Below are positions 53,703-64,000 of a DNA stretch of 64,000 nucleotides, one piece after another. The notes under the pieces are model-generated. The model made no database searches. It saw only the letters and a list, made by a program, of their open reading frames with translations, and was not told the origin of the DNA. The DNA comes from Prorocentrum cordatum (taxonomy: Eukaryota > Sar > Dinophyceae > Prorocentrales > Prorocentraceae): positions 88,098-152,097 of the forward strand of contig CAUYUJ010020697.1 of NCBI GenBank assembly GCA_963575745.1. Reading direction: 5' to 3'. How positions within the stretch are numbered: position 1 is the first letter of the stretch; every line of letters starts with the position of its first letter. A program made the translations under genes and the position numbers.

Positions 53703-54010
53703 TCAAGATGCCCACGTGTTCCCCGAATGCTTTCCAAACCGATTCGGGGAACACATGGTCCGATAGCTTGGCGGGTCTGGCCTCAACGTTCGGCCACATA
53801 GGCGCTTCCAAAAAGGCAGGGGGCGGCGGTGATTCGCCGTAGGCGTCTTCGATCCGCCGCCCCCTGTCGATTCATCGCAGGGGTGCCTGGCGTGCTGGAT
53901 GGTATGGGTTTTGGTTTTGGTTCTTTTTTCCCAAAGAACTCCCCCTGGGCCTTCGGCCCGTCCCGCCGGGGCCCCTGGCGATTGCCGAAAACCCGGTTGC
54001 AAAGGTTTTT
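53703..54010 (+). ncRNA. Hairpin module H, full copy
   Basis: In order: hairpin 1 (53716-53754, 12 perfect base pairs, GTGTTCCCCGAA arms); hairpin 2 (CAGGGGGCGGCGG at 53817-53829 against 53854-53866, 13 pairs); hairpin 3 (CCCCTG-T-CGA against TCG-CAGGGG, with a bulged T). Then come GTTCTTT/AAAGAAC and GGGCC/GGCCC. Lies inside the satellite array. Whether it is transcribed is unknown; a MITE-like DNA element is the alternative. Confidence 0.35.
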
Positions 54011-55272
54011 CCTGCTCCAGACGGCTCCAAGACGGCCCAAGATGGTCTCCAAGATGCATCCAAGACGGCCAAGATGGCCTCCAAGACGGCTAAGATGGCT
54101 CCATTATGCCTCCAAGACGAGCCAAGATGCACTCAACACGGCCTAAGGTAGCCTAAACATGGCCCCAGACGGCCCAAGAGGCCTCCAATACGGCCCAAGA
54201 GGCTTCCAAGAGGTCCTCCAGGAAAGCCCGAAGAGGCCCAAATCATTCATTGCCCTAAGGTTTTTGACGGATTTTGGCATTTGCGCCTTTTCGGCTTTCC
54301 GACTGCCCAAGACGGCCCAAGAGGCCCCCAAGATCGCCCAAGAGGCTCCCAAACGGGCCCCATGACGGCCCAAGTGGCCTCCGACACGGCCCCAAGAGGG
54401 CCCCAAGACGGCCCAAGAGGCCTCCAACACGCCCAACATGGCCTCCAAGACGCCCAAAATGGTTTCTAAGACGGCCCTGGAGCACCCCAAGAGGGCCACA
54501 AGTCGGCCCAGAAAGGCCCCCTAGACGGCTCCCGACGGCGTCAGACGTGCCAGGGACCCACCAAGATGGCCGAAGTTGGCTCCAAGCTGGCCCAAGGCAG
54601 CCCCAAAAACCTCCAAGAGGGCCTCCAGGAAGGCCAGAAGAGGCCAAACACATTGATTGATTGTCCAAAGCTTTTTGACGGATTTTGACATTTGTTTTTG
54701 TTCGGCCTTCCGACGGCCCGAGACGGCCCAAAAGCACCCGAAGAACGCCGAAAGATCGCCCAAGCGGCCTCCAAAATGGTCCCAGAACGGCCCAAGAGGG
54801 CCCCAAGCCGGCCCCGAAAGGCCCCCAAGACGGCACAGGAGGCCTTTGAGACGCCCAAGATGGGCCTCCAAGACGGCCCTGGAGGATTCCAAGAGGGCCC
54901 CAAGTCGGCCAATAGAGGCCCCCCAAACGGCTTCCGACGGCGTCAGAGCATAGCCCTAAGCTGGCCCAGGACGCCCCAAGAGGCCTCCAAGAGGGCCTCC
55001 AGAAAGGCCCGCAAAGGCCAAACATGGGTGATGTCCCACGAGTTTGTGAAGAATTGGGGCATTTGTGTTGTTCTGCCTTCCGACGGTCCGACACGGCCCA
55101 AATGCCCCCAAAGATCGACCAAGAGGCCCAAGACACGGCCCCAAGAGGCTCCCAAGACGGCCCAAGAGGTCTCCAAGACGCTCAAGATGGCCTCCAACAC
55201 GGCCCAAGAACCCTCCAACACGTCCCCCAAAAAGGCCCGAAATTGCCAAAATTGCCTCCAGACGGCCAAGAT

Positions 55273-55580
55273 GACCTTCAAGATGCCCACGTGGTCCCCG
55301 AATGCTTTCCAAACCGACTCGGGGAACACATGGTCCGATAGCTTGGCAGGTCTGGCCTCGACGTTCGGCCACATAGGCGCTTCCAAAAATGCAGGGGGCT
55401 GCGGTGATTCGCCGTAGGCGTCTTCGATCCGCCGCCCCCTGTTGATTCATCAAAAGGGTGCCTGGCGTGCTGGACCCTCTAAGTTTTGGTTTTGGTTCTT
55501 TTTCAAGAGAACTCCCCCTAGGCTTTCGGCGCGTCCCGCCGGGGTCCCGGGAGGCTCTTCTGGAGGTTGTCGTGGGTTTC
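55273..55580 (+). ncRNA. Hairpin module H, full copy
   Basis: Same series; hairpin 1 loop differs by one base, hairpin 2 arms differ slightly (GGGGGCTGCGG against CCGCCGCCCCC, one T opposite G). Hairpin 3 stem is CCCTGTTGA/TCAAAAGGG, where a C-G pair of the 53.7-kb copy has become T-A. Confidence 0.35.
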
Positions 55581-56884
55581 CTGCCCCTGACGGCTCCAAC
55601 ATGGCCCAAGATAGCCTCCAAGATGCTTCCAAGACGGCCAAAATGGCCTCCACGACGGCTAAGGTGGCCCCAAGATGCATCGAAGACGGCCCAAGATGCA
55701 CTCAACACGGGCTAAGATGGCCTCAGCCAAGTTGGCCCCAGACGGCCCAAGAGGCCCCGAAGAGGCCTCCAAGACGGCCCAAGAAGCCTCCAAGAGGTCC
55801 CCCAGGAAGGCCCGAAGAGGCCCAAATCATTGTTTGTCCTAAGCTTGTTTTACGGATTTGGGCATTTGCGCCTTCTCGGCTTTCCGACGGCCCAATACGA
55901 CCCAAGAGGCCTCCAAGATGCTTCCAAGACGGCCAAAATGGCCCCCACGACGGCTAAGGTGGCCCCAAGATGCATCCAAGACGGCCCAAGATGCACTCAA
56001 CACGGGCTAAGATGGCCTCAGTCAAGTTGGCCCCAGACGGCCCAAGAGGCCCCGAAGAGGCCTCCAAGACGGCCCAAGAAGCCTCCAAGAGGTCCCCCAG
56101 GAAGGCCCGAAGAGGCCCAAATCATTGATTGTCCTAAGCTTGTTTTACGGATTTGGGCATTTGCGCCTTCTCGGCTTTCCGACGGCCCAATACGACCCAA
56201 GAGGCCTCCAAGACGCCCAAGATGGCCTCTAAGACAGCCCCGAAGTGCCCCAAGAGGGCCCCAAATCGGCCCAGAGAGGCCCCCAAGACGGCCCCCGACG
56301 GCGTCAGACGTGCCAGGAACCCACCAAGATGGCCGAAGTTGGCTCGAAGCTGGCCCGAGACGGCCCCGAAAACCTCCAAGAGGGCCTCCTGGAAGGTCAG
56401 AAAAAAACGCCTTAGGTTGTTGACGGATTTTGATATTTGCTTTTGTTCGGCCTTCCGACGGCCCGAGACGGCCCAAGAGCCCCCGAATATTGCCCAAAAG
56501 TCGCCCAAGAGGCCTCCAAGTTGGCCCCATGACGGACGAAGAGGCCCCCCAAACGGCCCCAAGAGGCCCCCAAGATGGCACAGGAGGCCTTTTAAGACGC
56601 CCAAGATGGCCTCCAAGATGGCCATGGAGCATTCCAAGAAGGCCCCAAATCGGCCCATAGAGGCCCCCCGAACGGCTTCCGACGGCGTCAGACGGGCCAC
56701 GAGCCCACCAAGACGGCCGAAGATGGCCTTATATGGCCCAAGACGGCCCAAGAGGCCTCCAAGAGGGTCTCCAAGAAGGCCCGGAAAGGCACAAATCAGA
56801 AGCAGCAGCGTGGAATGGGGATTCCCCGCTGCAGTGTCCCGGCGGAGAACCGCGGGTCACGCCCGGAGGCCGCGAGGAGGACAT

Positions 56885-57190
56885 CCACTTCCATCCTCCT
56901 TGACGTCCACCACCTCATCCTCCTCAGTCCTCCGCAACAAGGACCTGCTCGTGCACCTTCTCAAGCAGCACCAACCTGGCATCCCCCTCCCCATCGTCCT
57001 CCTCCTTCTGGCCATCCTGGTCCTCCTCCTCCTCCTCCTCCTCGTCCTGCTGTTCCTCCTCCTCATCATCCTCATCCTCGTCCTGCTGCTCCTCCTCCTC
57101 CTCCTCCTCCTCCTCCTCTTCCTCCTCCTCCTCCTCCTCCTCCCTTACCTCCTCCTCGTCCCCCTCCTCGTCCACCTGCTCCTGCACCAG
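56885..57190. repeat. (TCC)n-rich tract
   Basis: TCC/CTCCTC with CTGCTG and CTCATC interruptions on the plus strand. Confidence 0.9.
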
Positions 57191-57640
57191 ATCATGGATA
57201 AGACGCGGCAGGCTGCATGAATAAGACGGCGCCGATGCACCTACATCCGCGGGCAGCTTGCGCGCGGGTGAACGCGCAATCGATCCCCGCAGCATCGCCC
57301 CCCCAACTTCAAACTAGGCGGTGCAACGGACCGCTTCTGTCAAAGCCTCGTCTCCCCCCTCGGGGGCGGTTAACCCACCCATCCCGCTAGCAGACCGTGG
57401 AGGCCTTGGATAAGGAATCCAGGGTCTGGAGCCTTGTGGATATCCACTTGCGTGGAACGGGGGGGGGGGGGGGCGAGGTTTGTCCGCCCCCCATCATTGA
57501 TGCACTTCTCCACCCTCCCCGTCTCCTCCTCCCCCCCCCTACTTTCCTCCTCCCGCCCGCCTCCCTCCTCCCGCCCCCCTCCGTCCCACCTCCCTCCCAC
57601 CCTTCCTCCGCCTCAGATCCCCTGGAGGAGGACGGCAGGT
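57191..57640. other. No gene seen; CCTCC-rich
   Basis: 57460-57475 is a 16-G run region and 57490-57610 is (CCTCC)n-like. TTGGATAAGGAATCCAGG at about 57404 also occurs at about 20060. Confidence 0.4.
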
Positions 57641-58612
57641 GAGCGGTGCGGTTGCATTTGCGCGCCCGCGGGCGGGTTGAAACGTGTCGCTCAGTTGGGG
57701 CTGCGGTTGCGCGCCCGCGGGCGGGTTGAAATGTGTCGCCCAATTGCGGTTGCGCGCCCGCGGGCGGTTTGAAATGTGTCGCTCAGGTGCGGTTACGGTT
57801 GTGCGCCCGCGGGCAGGTCGAAATGTGTCGCCCAGTTGCGGTTGCGGTTGCGCGCCCGCGGGCGGTTTGAAATGTGTCGCTCAGTTGCGGTTGCGGTCGG
57901 GCGCCCGCGGGCGTGTCGAAATGTGTCGCACAGTTGCGGTTGCGGTTGCGCGCCCGCGGGCGGTATGAAATGTGTCGCCGAGTAGCGGTTGCAGTTGCGC
58001 GCCCGCGGGCGGGTCGAAATGTATCGCCCAGTTGCGGATGCGGGTGCGCGCCCACGGGCGCGTCGAAATGTGTTGCCCAGTTGCGGTTGCGGTTGCGCGC
58101 CCGCGGGCGGGTTGAAATGTGTCGCTCAGGTGCAGTTGCGGTTGCGCGCCCGCGGGCGGGTCGAAATGTGTCGCCCAGTTGCGGTTGCGCGCCCGCGGGC
58201 TGGTCGAATTGTGGTGCGACCCAGTTGCGGTTGGGTTGCGCGCCCGCGGGCGGATTGAAATGTGTCGCCCAGTTGCGCTTGCGCGCCCGCGGGCGGGTTG
58301 AAATGTGTCGTTCAGGTGCGGTTGCGGTTGCGCACCCGCGGGCGGCTTGAAATGTGTCGCCCAGGTGCGATTGCGGTTGCGCGCCCGCGGGCGGGTCGAA
58401 ATGTGTCGCGTAGTTGCGGTTGCGGTTGCGCCCCCGCGGGCGGGTTGAAATGTGTCGCCCAGTTGCGGTTGCGCGCCCGCGGGCGGGTTGAAATGCGTCG
58501 CCCAGGTGCGGTTGCGGTTGCGCGCCCACGGGCGGGTTGAAATGTGTCGCCCAGTTGCGGTTGCGGTTGCGCGCCCGCGGGCGGTTTGAAATGTGTTGTT
58601 CAAGGTGCCCTC
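57641..58612. repeat. GC minisatellite, 20 units of 40-54 bp
   Basis: Each unit: GCGCGCCCGCGGGCGGGTTG, AAATGTGTCGCCCA, then one or more GTTGCG. The GCGCCCGCGGGCG core is palindromic. Unit length varies by the number of GGTTGC hexamers. Confidence 0.95.
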
Positions 58613-58660
58613 CTGACGTGTCAGTCAATCAGTCAGTCAATCAGTCAGTCAATCAGTCAG
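58613..58660. repeat. TCAGTCAATCAG repeat
   Basis: Five 8-bp AGTCAATC-type units at the junction of minisatellite and satellite. Confidence 0.8.
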
Positions 58661-59690
58661 ACGGCCCCAAGAGGCCCCCAAGATGCCCACGTGTTCCCCG
58701 AAGGCTTTCCAAACCGATTCGGGGAACACATGGTCCGATAGCTTGGCAGGTCTGGCCTCGACGTTCGGCCACATATGCGCTTTCAAAAAGGCAGGGGGCG
58801 GCGGTGATTCGCCGTAGGCGTCTTCGATCCGCCGCCCCCTGTGGTCTTGCCACAGGGGTGCCCGGCGTGCCGAATCAAAAATGGTTGGGTTCTTTTAGAG
58901 CACTCCCCCCCCCCTGGCGCTCCAGCCTATTGCGCCAGCCACCGGGACACCCGCCGAAATGTCGTTTTCCGTCGCCTGAATCGCCCCCAAGACGGCCAAG
59001 ATGGCCTCCAAGATGATTCCAAGCCGCTTCTAAGACGGCCAAGATGGCTCCATGAGATCCCAAGATGGCCCCAAAATGCACCTAAGATGGCAGAAGATGC
59101 AAGCCAAACGGCCCAAGATGGCTTCAAGATGGCCCCAGACGGCCTCAGAGGCTCCCAAGAGGCATCCAAAACGGCCCAAGAGGCCTGCAAGGGGTCCTCC
59201 AGGAAGGCCCGAAGAGGCCAAACTCATTGATTGTCCTTGGTTTACGGTTTATTAGAAAGAATGAGTTTGTCATTTGCTTCTGTTCTATCCTCCGACGACC
59301 CAAGACGGCCCAGGAGGCCCCCAAGATCACCCCAAGAGCGCCTAAGAGACGTCAAAAAATGAACCCACGACGGCCCAAGAGGCCCCTCAGATGGGCGGAA
59401 GAGGGCCCCAATGCCGCCCAACAGGCCTCCAAGACGCCCAAGATAGCCTCCAAGACGGCCCTGAGAGGGCCCAAAGACGGCCCAGAGATGCCTCCAAGAT
59501 GGCTTCCGACGGCGTCAGGCGTGCCAGGAACGCCCTACGACGGCCGAAGAGGCCCCCAAGAAGCTCCCAAAGGTCCCAGAGATGCCCAATGAGGCCTCCA
59601 AGAGGTCTCCAAGAGGCCTCCAGGAAGCTCCCGGGAGACCCAAGAGTGCCCCGGGAACCTCGCCCTCCCTTTTCTAGTTTGGCCGACCTC
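58661..59690. repeat. CCAAGA/GGCC satellite, continued
   Basis: Same units, with one spacer (ATTGATTGTCCTTGG, about 59226). Contains a hairpin-module copy at 58683. Confidence 0.85.
58683..58960 (+). ncRNA. Hairpin module H, full copy
   Basis: Hairpin 1 as elsewhere; hairpin 2 intact (GGGGGCGGCGG). Hairpin 3 stem is CCCCTGTGG/CCACAGGGG, nine perfect pairs where the 53.7-kb copy has CGA/TCG. Both sides changed together. Confidence 0.35.
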
Positions 59691-59767
59691 TGGCCACAAC
59701 GTTCGGCCACATAGGCGCTTCCAAACAGACAGAGGGTGGCGGTGATTCGCCGTAGGCATCTTCGACC
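59690..59767 (+). ncRNA. Hairpin module H, truncated copy
   Basis: Matches the middle of the module (CGTTCGGCCACATAGGCGCT to GATTCGCCGTAGGCATCTTC), then is cut off by a TA microsatellite. Confidence 0.3.
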
Positions 59768-60262
59768 AATATATATATATATATATATATACACGCACAT
59801 ACGTACACATATACATACATACATACATACATACATACATACATACGTACGTACGTACGTACGTACGTACGCACGTACATACAAATATAAACACATACAC
59901 ACATACATACATACATACGTACATACATACATAAATACAGCCATGCACACATATATACGTACATACGTACATACATACATACATACACACGCATACATAC
60001 ATACATACATACATACATACATGCGTGTATGATTTCATGCATGCATACATACATACGTACACACACATACACACATACACACATGGATACATGTACACAT
60101 TCATACTTACATACACACACACATACATACATACACACATACATACATACATACACACATGCATGCATAAATACCTACAAACATACATACATACGTACCT
60201 ACATACACATACATACAAGCATACATACATACACATACATGCATACACACATACACATCAGA
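59768..60262. repeat. (TA)n then (ACAT/ACGT)n microsatellite
   Basis: TA at 59768-59791, then CATA tetramers with CGTA and CACA variants. Gives Tyr/Val/Cys/Met and Thr/Tyr/Ile/His frames. Confidence 0.97.
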
Positions 60263-60354
60263 GTGAGGGGCCGGACGGTCATTCACCGTCCCTGGGTGCG
60301 TGGCTGAAGTGGGATTCCGCGGTGCGGATTATCGTTGTTGTTTTTTGTTGTTTG

Positions 60355-60915
60355 TTGTCGTCGTCCCACCCGCAACCCGCCCCGCGACCCACCCGCGACC
60401 CACCCCGCGACCCACCCCGCGACCCACCCGCGACCCACCCGCGACCCACCCGCGACCCACCCAGCGACCCGCCCGCGACCCACCCCGAGACCCCCCTGGC
60501 GACCCCCCCGCGACCCCCCCGCGACCCACCGCGACCCACCCGCGACCCACCCGCGACCCACCCCGCGACCCACCCCGCGACCCACCCGCGACCCACCCGC
60601 GACCCACCCCGCGACCCACCCCGCGACCCATCCCGCGACCCACCCGCGACCCACCCGCGACCCACCCCGCGATCCACCCCACGCCCCACCCCGCGACCCA
60701 TCCGCGACCCCCCGCGACCCGCCCGCGACCCGCCCCGCGACCCGCCCCGCGACCCACCCACGACCCACCCCGAGACCCACCTGCGACCCACCCGCGACCC
60801 ACCCGCGACCCACCCCGCGACCCGCCCGCGGCCCACCCCGCGACCCACCCGCGACCCACCCGCGACCCGCCCGCGACCCACCCGCGACCCACCCGCGACC
60901 CACCTCCGACCCAAA
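60355..60915. repeat. CGACCCACC(C)CG minisatellite
   Basis: 10-11 bp units, about 50 copies, on the plus strand. Confidence 0.97.
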
Positions 60916-61320
60916 CCGCGTTCAAGGTACAAACCACAATTTTCGGCGCCTGCGGCGGGTTTTTTGTATTCCTTCAGGTGGGGAGCCCGCGACCCACCCC
61001 GCGACCAACTCGCGACCAACCCGCGACCCAAACCACGTTCACGATACAAACCACATTTTTCGGCGCCTGCGGCGGGCATCTTTTGCATTCGTTTCAGGTG
61101 GAGAGCCCGCGGCCCACCCGCGACCACGTTCAGGGTGCAAACCAATTTGTTCGGCGCCTGCGGCGGGCATACAAACCAATTGTTTCGGCGCCTGCGGCGG
61201 GCTGCTTTTGCATTCCTTCCAGGTGGAGGTGGAGAGCCCGCGACCCACCCGCGACCTAAACCACGTTCACTGAACAAACCAATGCCGCACAAGCGCGGCG
61301 GCGGATTTTTGCATGCCGTC
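60916..61320. repeat. About 100-bp tandem units
   Basis: Four units starting GTTCA---TACAAACCA, with TTCGGCGCCTGCGGCGGG and TTCAGGTGGAGAGCCCGCG, ending in the CGACCCACC unit of the preceding array. Confidence 0.85.
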
Positions 61321-61445
61321 TGAGCCCGCAACGACCTCTTCAAGCCCCGCGCATCCACACCAGCCCGTCCAGCAACTTTGCCCTGGCCAGTTGCCTTGAT
61401 CAAGGAAGCCGGGGAGCATAAAGCGGAAAAAAGGATTGCGTTGCC
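61321..61445. other. No gene seen
   Basis: Short unremarkable spacer. Confidence 0.3.
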
Positions 61446-61609
61446 GTTATCTTGGGAAAGGAGGGGGTAGCAGGAGGAGTAAACAGGGGACGAGGAGGAC
61501 GCGGAAGAAGAGAGGATGTAAGGAGAATGTGGAGAAAGAGGAGCAGGTGGACGAGGAGGGGGAGGACGGGGAGGAGGGGGGGGGAGGAGCACGAGGAGGG
61601 GAAGGAGGG

Positions 61610-61653
<44 letters not shown>

Positions 61654-61885
61654 CTGATGGACGACAATGGGAGGACGATGATGGAGGCCGGTGAAGGGGA
61701 GGACGACAATGGGAGGACGATGATGGAAGGACGAGGGGGGGAGAGGAAGGACGAGGAAGAAGAGGAGGAGGAGGACGAGGCGGAGGAGGATGACGATGAC
61801 GATGAGGACGAGGACGAGGACGAGGGAGAGGAAGAGAAGGAGGAGGATGAGGAGGAAGAGGAGGAGAGCGTCATCGAAAGGGAAG
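61446..61885. repeat. GGA/GAT/GAC purine-rich tract
   Basis: GGA-rich with (GAT)n at 61610-61655 and two GGAGGACGACAATGGGAGGA-type copies (61660-61725). Confidence 0.9.
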
Positions 61886-62040
61886 GTGGGGGCCACGAAG
61901 TCCGCCGGCTCGACGACGCCCGCGTCGCCCGCGCCCGCCACCTCACTCTTATCCGCAATTGCGGGGTGCTACGTACATACATACAAACTAACATCTCGTT
62001 GTCGGTCTCGGAACGTGTCTGTGGCCACTGGAGGGGCCAA
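61886..62040. other. No gene seen
   Basis: Short spacer before the CATA array. Confidence 0.3.
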
Positions 62041-62120
62041 GCACGAGATACATACATACATACATACATACACACATACATACATACATACATACATACA
62101 TACATACATAAATACATACA

Positions 62121-62154
<34 letters not shown>

Positions 62155-62712
62155 CATACATACATACATACATACATACATACCTACATACATACATACA
62201 TACGTACGTACGTACGTACGTACGTACGTACATCCATACATACATACATACATACATACACATACATACATGCATACATACATACACACCTACCTACCTG
62301 CCTACCTACCTACCTACCTACCTACCTACCTTTATACATAAATACATGCATGCATGCATGCATGCATGCATACATACATACATACATACACACATACATA
62401 CATACATACAGGCATACATGCACACATACATACAGGCATGCATGCATGCATACATACATACATACACACACATACATACATACATACATACATACATACA
62501 TACATACATACATACATACATACATACATACATCCATACCTACATACATACATGCATACATACATGCATACGTGCATACATAAATGCATACATACATCCA
62601 TGCATGCATGCATACATATATACATACATACCTACCTACATCCATGCAGACACACGTACGTACGTACGTACGTACGTGCATACATACATGCATACATACA
62701 TACACCGATATA
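62041..62712. repeat. (ACAT)n microsatellite, about 670 bp
   Basis: CATA with blocks of CGTA (62200-62230, 62655-62680), CCTA (62288-62332) and CATG (62345-62370). Confidence 0.97.
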
Positions 62713-63159
62713 CCCGTCGTATGCACATATGCACATACGTATATAATTTAATCTACACACTAGAACCACCGCTCGCGCTTCGCGCGGTTTGGTTCTCCGG
62801 AATCCCATCTCGCAGTGGGATGTCGAGGGTTGGGCGACGGCTTCTGGACAGGACTTTAGTTCGAAGACGCTATGGGCACACGTAGTAAACAGCAACAGCC
62901 CTTCCCTGAGCACGGAGGTCTCCAGGAGGCTGCTGAAGAGGACGAGGGGGGCGGTTTGGAGGTCGAGATAAGGCAGAAGAGTCCAGGAGCACGACGGCGA
63001 TGAAGACGAGGCCAGAACGGCACGGAGGGACAGGAGCAGAATGAGAAGCGGAACCTCTGAAAACGAAAAGCAAAGAAGAGGACACAGAGGAGGGGTCACG
63101 TTGCCCCTCGTCCACGCGTGCACCTCCTAGTGGTCTGCGGCTCATCGTAGCAAGGTGCC
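62713..63159. other. No gene seen
   Basis: Unremarkable sequence between the CATA array and the inverted satellite. Confidence 0.35.
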
Positions 63160-64000
63160 TGAAATGCTGGTCGGAGACCTCTTGGATGCCTGTTGGGCAA
63201 CTTCTCGGAGGCAATTTGGAAGCCTCTGGGAGACCCTTTGGGGGCCTACTGGGGCCTCCCTTGGGTGGAAGCTTTTAGGGTCCTCTGGGGGGGGTTCTGG
63301 GAGGCCTGCGGGCGGTCTCCTGGGCCCTCTCGGGCTCAAGGCCTCGGCATGCAGGGACACGGAGGTGGGGCCACCACGCCCCTCGCGCAAGCGTGCCCCT
63401 CCTGGTGGCTGTCCGCCCATCCTGCCACCGTGCCTGGGTCGTTGGTGTGAGACCTCTGGAACGCCTGTTCAGGTCTCTTGGGGAAACCTCTGGGCAGCCT
63501 CGGGGAGGCAGTTTCGGCGCCTCTTGGGGGCCTCTCTTGGGGCTCATGGGGGGCCTCTCGGTCCTCTTGAGGCGATTCCTGGGGGCCTGCTGGCGGTCCA
63601 ATTAGGTGTACTCTCAGGGCGAAGGCCTCAAAATGCATTCCCCCCCCGGGGCTATTCTGGGGGCCGTGTTGGGCGGTCCTGGGTGCCTTGTGGGCCGTCT
63701 TTGAAAACCCTTTTGGGCAGTCTTCGGGCCCTCTGGGGGACCTCTTAAACCATCTCGGAGCTTTCCTGGGCACCTCTGGGGCCGTCTTGAACGCTGCGCA
63801 CATACAAAAAAACAACGACTGTGCTAGAAAAGTGTACGTTTTCCTTCGGAGATGAAACGGTGTTCGCCTCTTTGGGCCCGCTGGACCTCTTGGAGCCGCC
63901 TTGGGGCGTATTGGGGGCCTCCTGGGCCGCCTCGAAGCCACGTGTGGGACAGCTTTGGAACCCACCCGGAAGTTCCAGGGGGGGCCGGGCCAAGTGCCCC
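63160..64000 (-). repeat. CCAAGA/GGCC satellite, inverted block
   Basis: Units read GGCCTCTTGGGG on the plus strand, so the array is in the opposite orientation to 51.7-59.7 kb. Text such as GGGGCCACCACGCCCC (about 63370) is specific to this block. Runs to the window end. Confidence 0.85.

Larger units (their letters stand above)
51736..56790. repeat. CCAAGA/GGCC satellite, main array
   Basis: Units such as GGCCCAAGAGGCCTCCAAGA. A spacer of the type ATCATTGATTGTCCTAAG, TTTTTGACGGATTTTGGCAT, TTGCGCCTTTTCGGC marks higher-order units: 52722, 53097, 53486, 54238, 54645, 55017, 55820, 56118 and 56400, mostly 370-410 bp apart. A second recurring text, GACGGCGTCAGACGTGCCAG, follows in most units. 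Long Pro/Lys/Arg/Ala and Gly/Leu/Trp frames are artefacts. Confidence 0.9.

Noticed and set aside
53840-53860. TTCGATCC as a pol III B box in hairpin module H
   Set aside because: One base short of the consensus and part of a stem; not enough for a SINE call.
57641-58612. CRISPR-like look of the regular 20-unit array
   Set aside because: The whole unit repeats and there are no unique spacers; no cas-like gene, and the genome is eukaryotic.
51739-59230. Many overlapping 100-290 aa frames rich in Pro/Lys/Ala or Gly/Leu/Trp
   Set aside because: Products of the CCAAGA/GGCC satellite, open on both strands with no independent domain.
60279-62177. 632-aa minus frame and the ACAT-derived Tyr/Val/Cys/Met frames
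   Set aside because: Entirely repeat-derived (CGACCCACC and ACAT arrays).

Overview
The window looks like dinoflagellate nuclear DNA: GC-rich, gene-poor and dominated by repeats. The best single piece of evidence is a near-perfect copy (21 of 22 positions) of the dinoflagellate spliced leader (DinoSL) at 1141-1162, minus strand. It lies 132 nt upstream of the only clean, gene-like reading frame (136-1008, minus). That arrangement is expected of a trans-spliced mRNA that was reverse transcribed and put back into the genome. The degenerate retrotransposon at 21.5-32.9 kb agrees: its polyprotein remnants resemble the Ty1/copia-type polyproteins common in dinoflagellates. I do not name a species.

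Layout. 0-1.2 kb: retrogene with coiled coil and RRM-like region plus its DinoSL relic. 1.2-14 kb: homopurine (GGA)n tracts, a GAC tract and many small inverted-repeat elements. These include a family with TIRs starting TTAAGTCGGGCC and 8-bp target duplications; one member is a 1.36-kb composite (7658-9021). Two short minus-strand protein-like remnants of unknown origin lie at 4.2-4.7 and 10.3-10.7 kb. 14.2-16.7 kb and 40.5-46.7 kb: seven copies of a complex repeat of about 0.7-1.3 kb, in two orientations, several keeping a small ORF with a hydrophobic stretch. 16.9-19.4 kb and 33.6-35.1 kb: two copies of one segmental duplication (63-bp minisatellite, then CCAAGA/GGCC satellite, then CAT microsatellite).

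21.46-32.86 kb: an old, broken LTR retrotransposon on the minus strand. Visible parts are both LTRs, a primer-binding site, a polypurine tract, gag-like, methyltransferase-like, reverse transcriptase and RNase H remnants. It is itself interrupted by a 1.56-kb insertion of X-Y-Y-X structure. 35-40 kb: AGTAAT, GGGGGAGTCCTAT, G, CAT, TCC and ATTGCACCACATAG repeats. 47-51 kb: microsatellites, two more 8-bp-TSD elements and a foldback element. 51.7-59.7 kb and, inverted, 63.2-64 kb: a CCAAGA/GGCC satellite with about 375-400 bp higher-order units. In it sits a recurring module of about 300 bp with several hairpins, one showing compensatory changes. 57.6-62.7 kb: a 20-copy GC minisatellite, a CCCGCGACCCACC array, ACAT arrays and purine tracts.

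I see no operon, no rRNA or tRNA gene I can support, no CRISPR array and no recognisable autonomous transposase. Nearly all long open frames in the window are by-products of 3-bp-multiple repeats. Percent identities and alignments are by eye.
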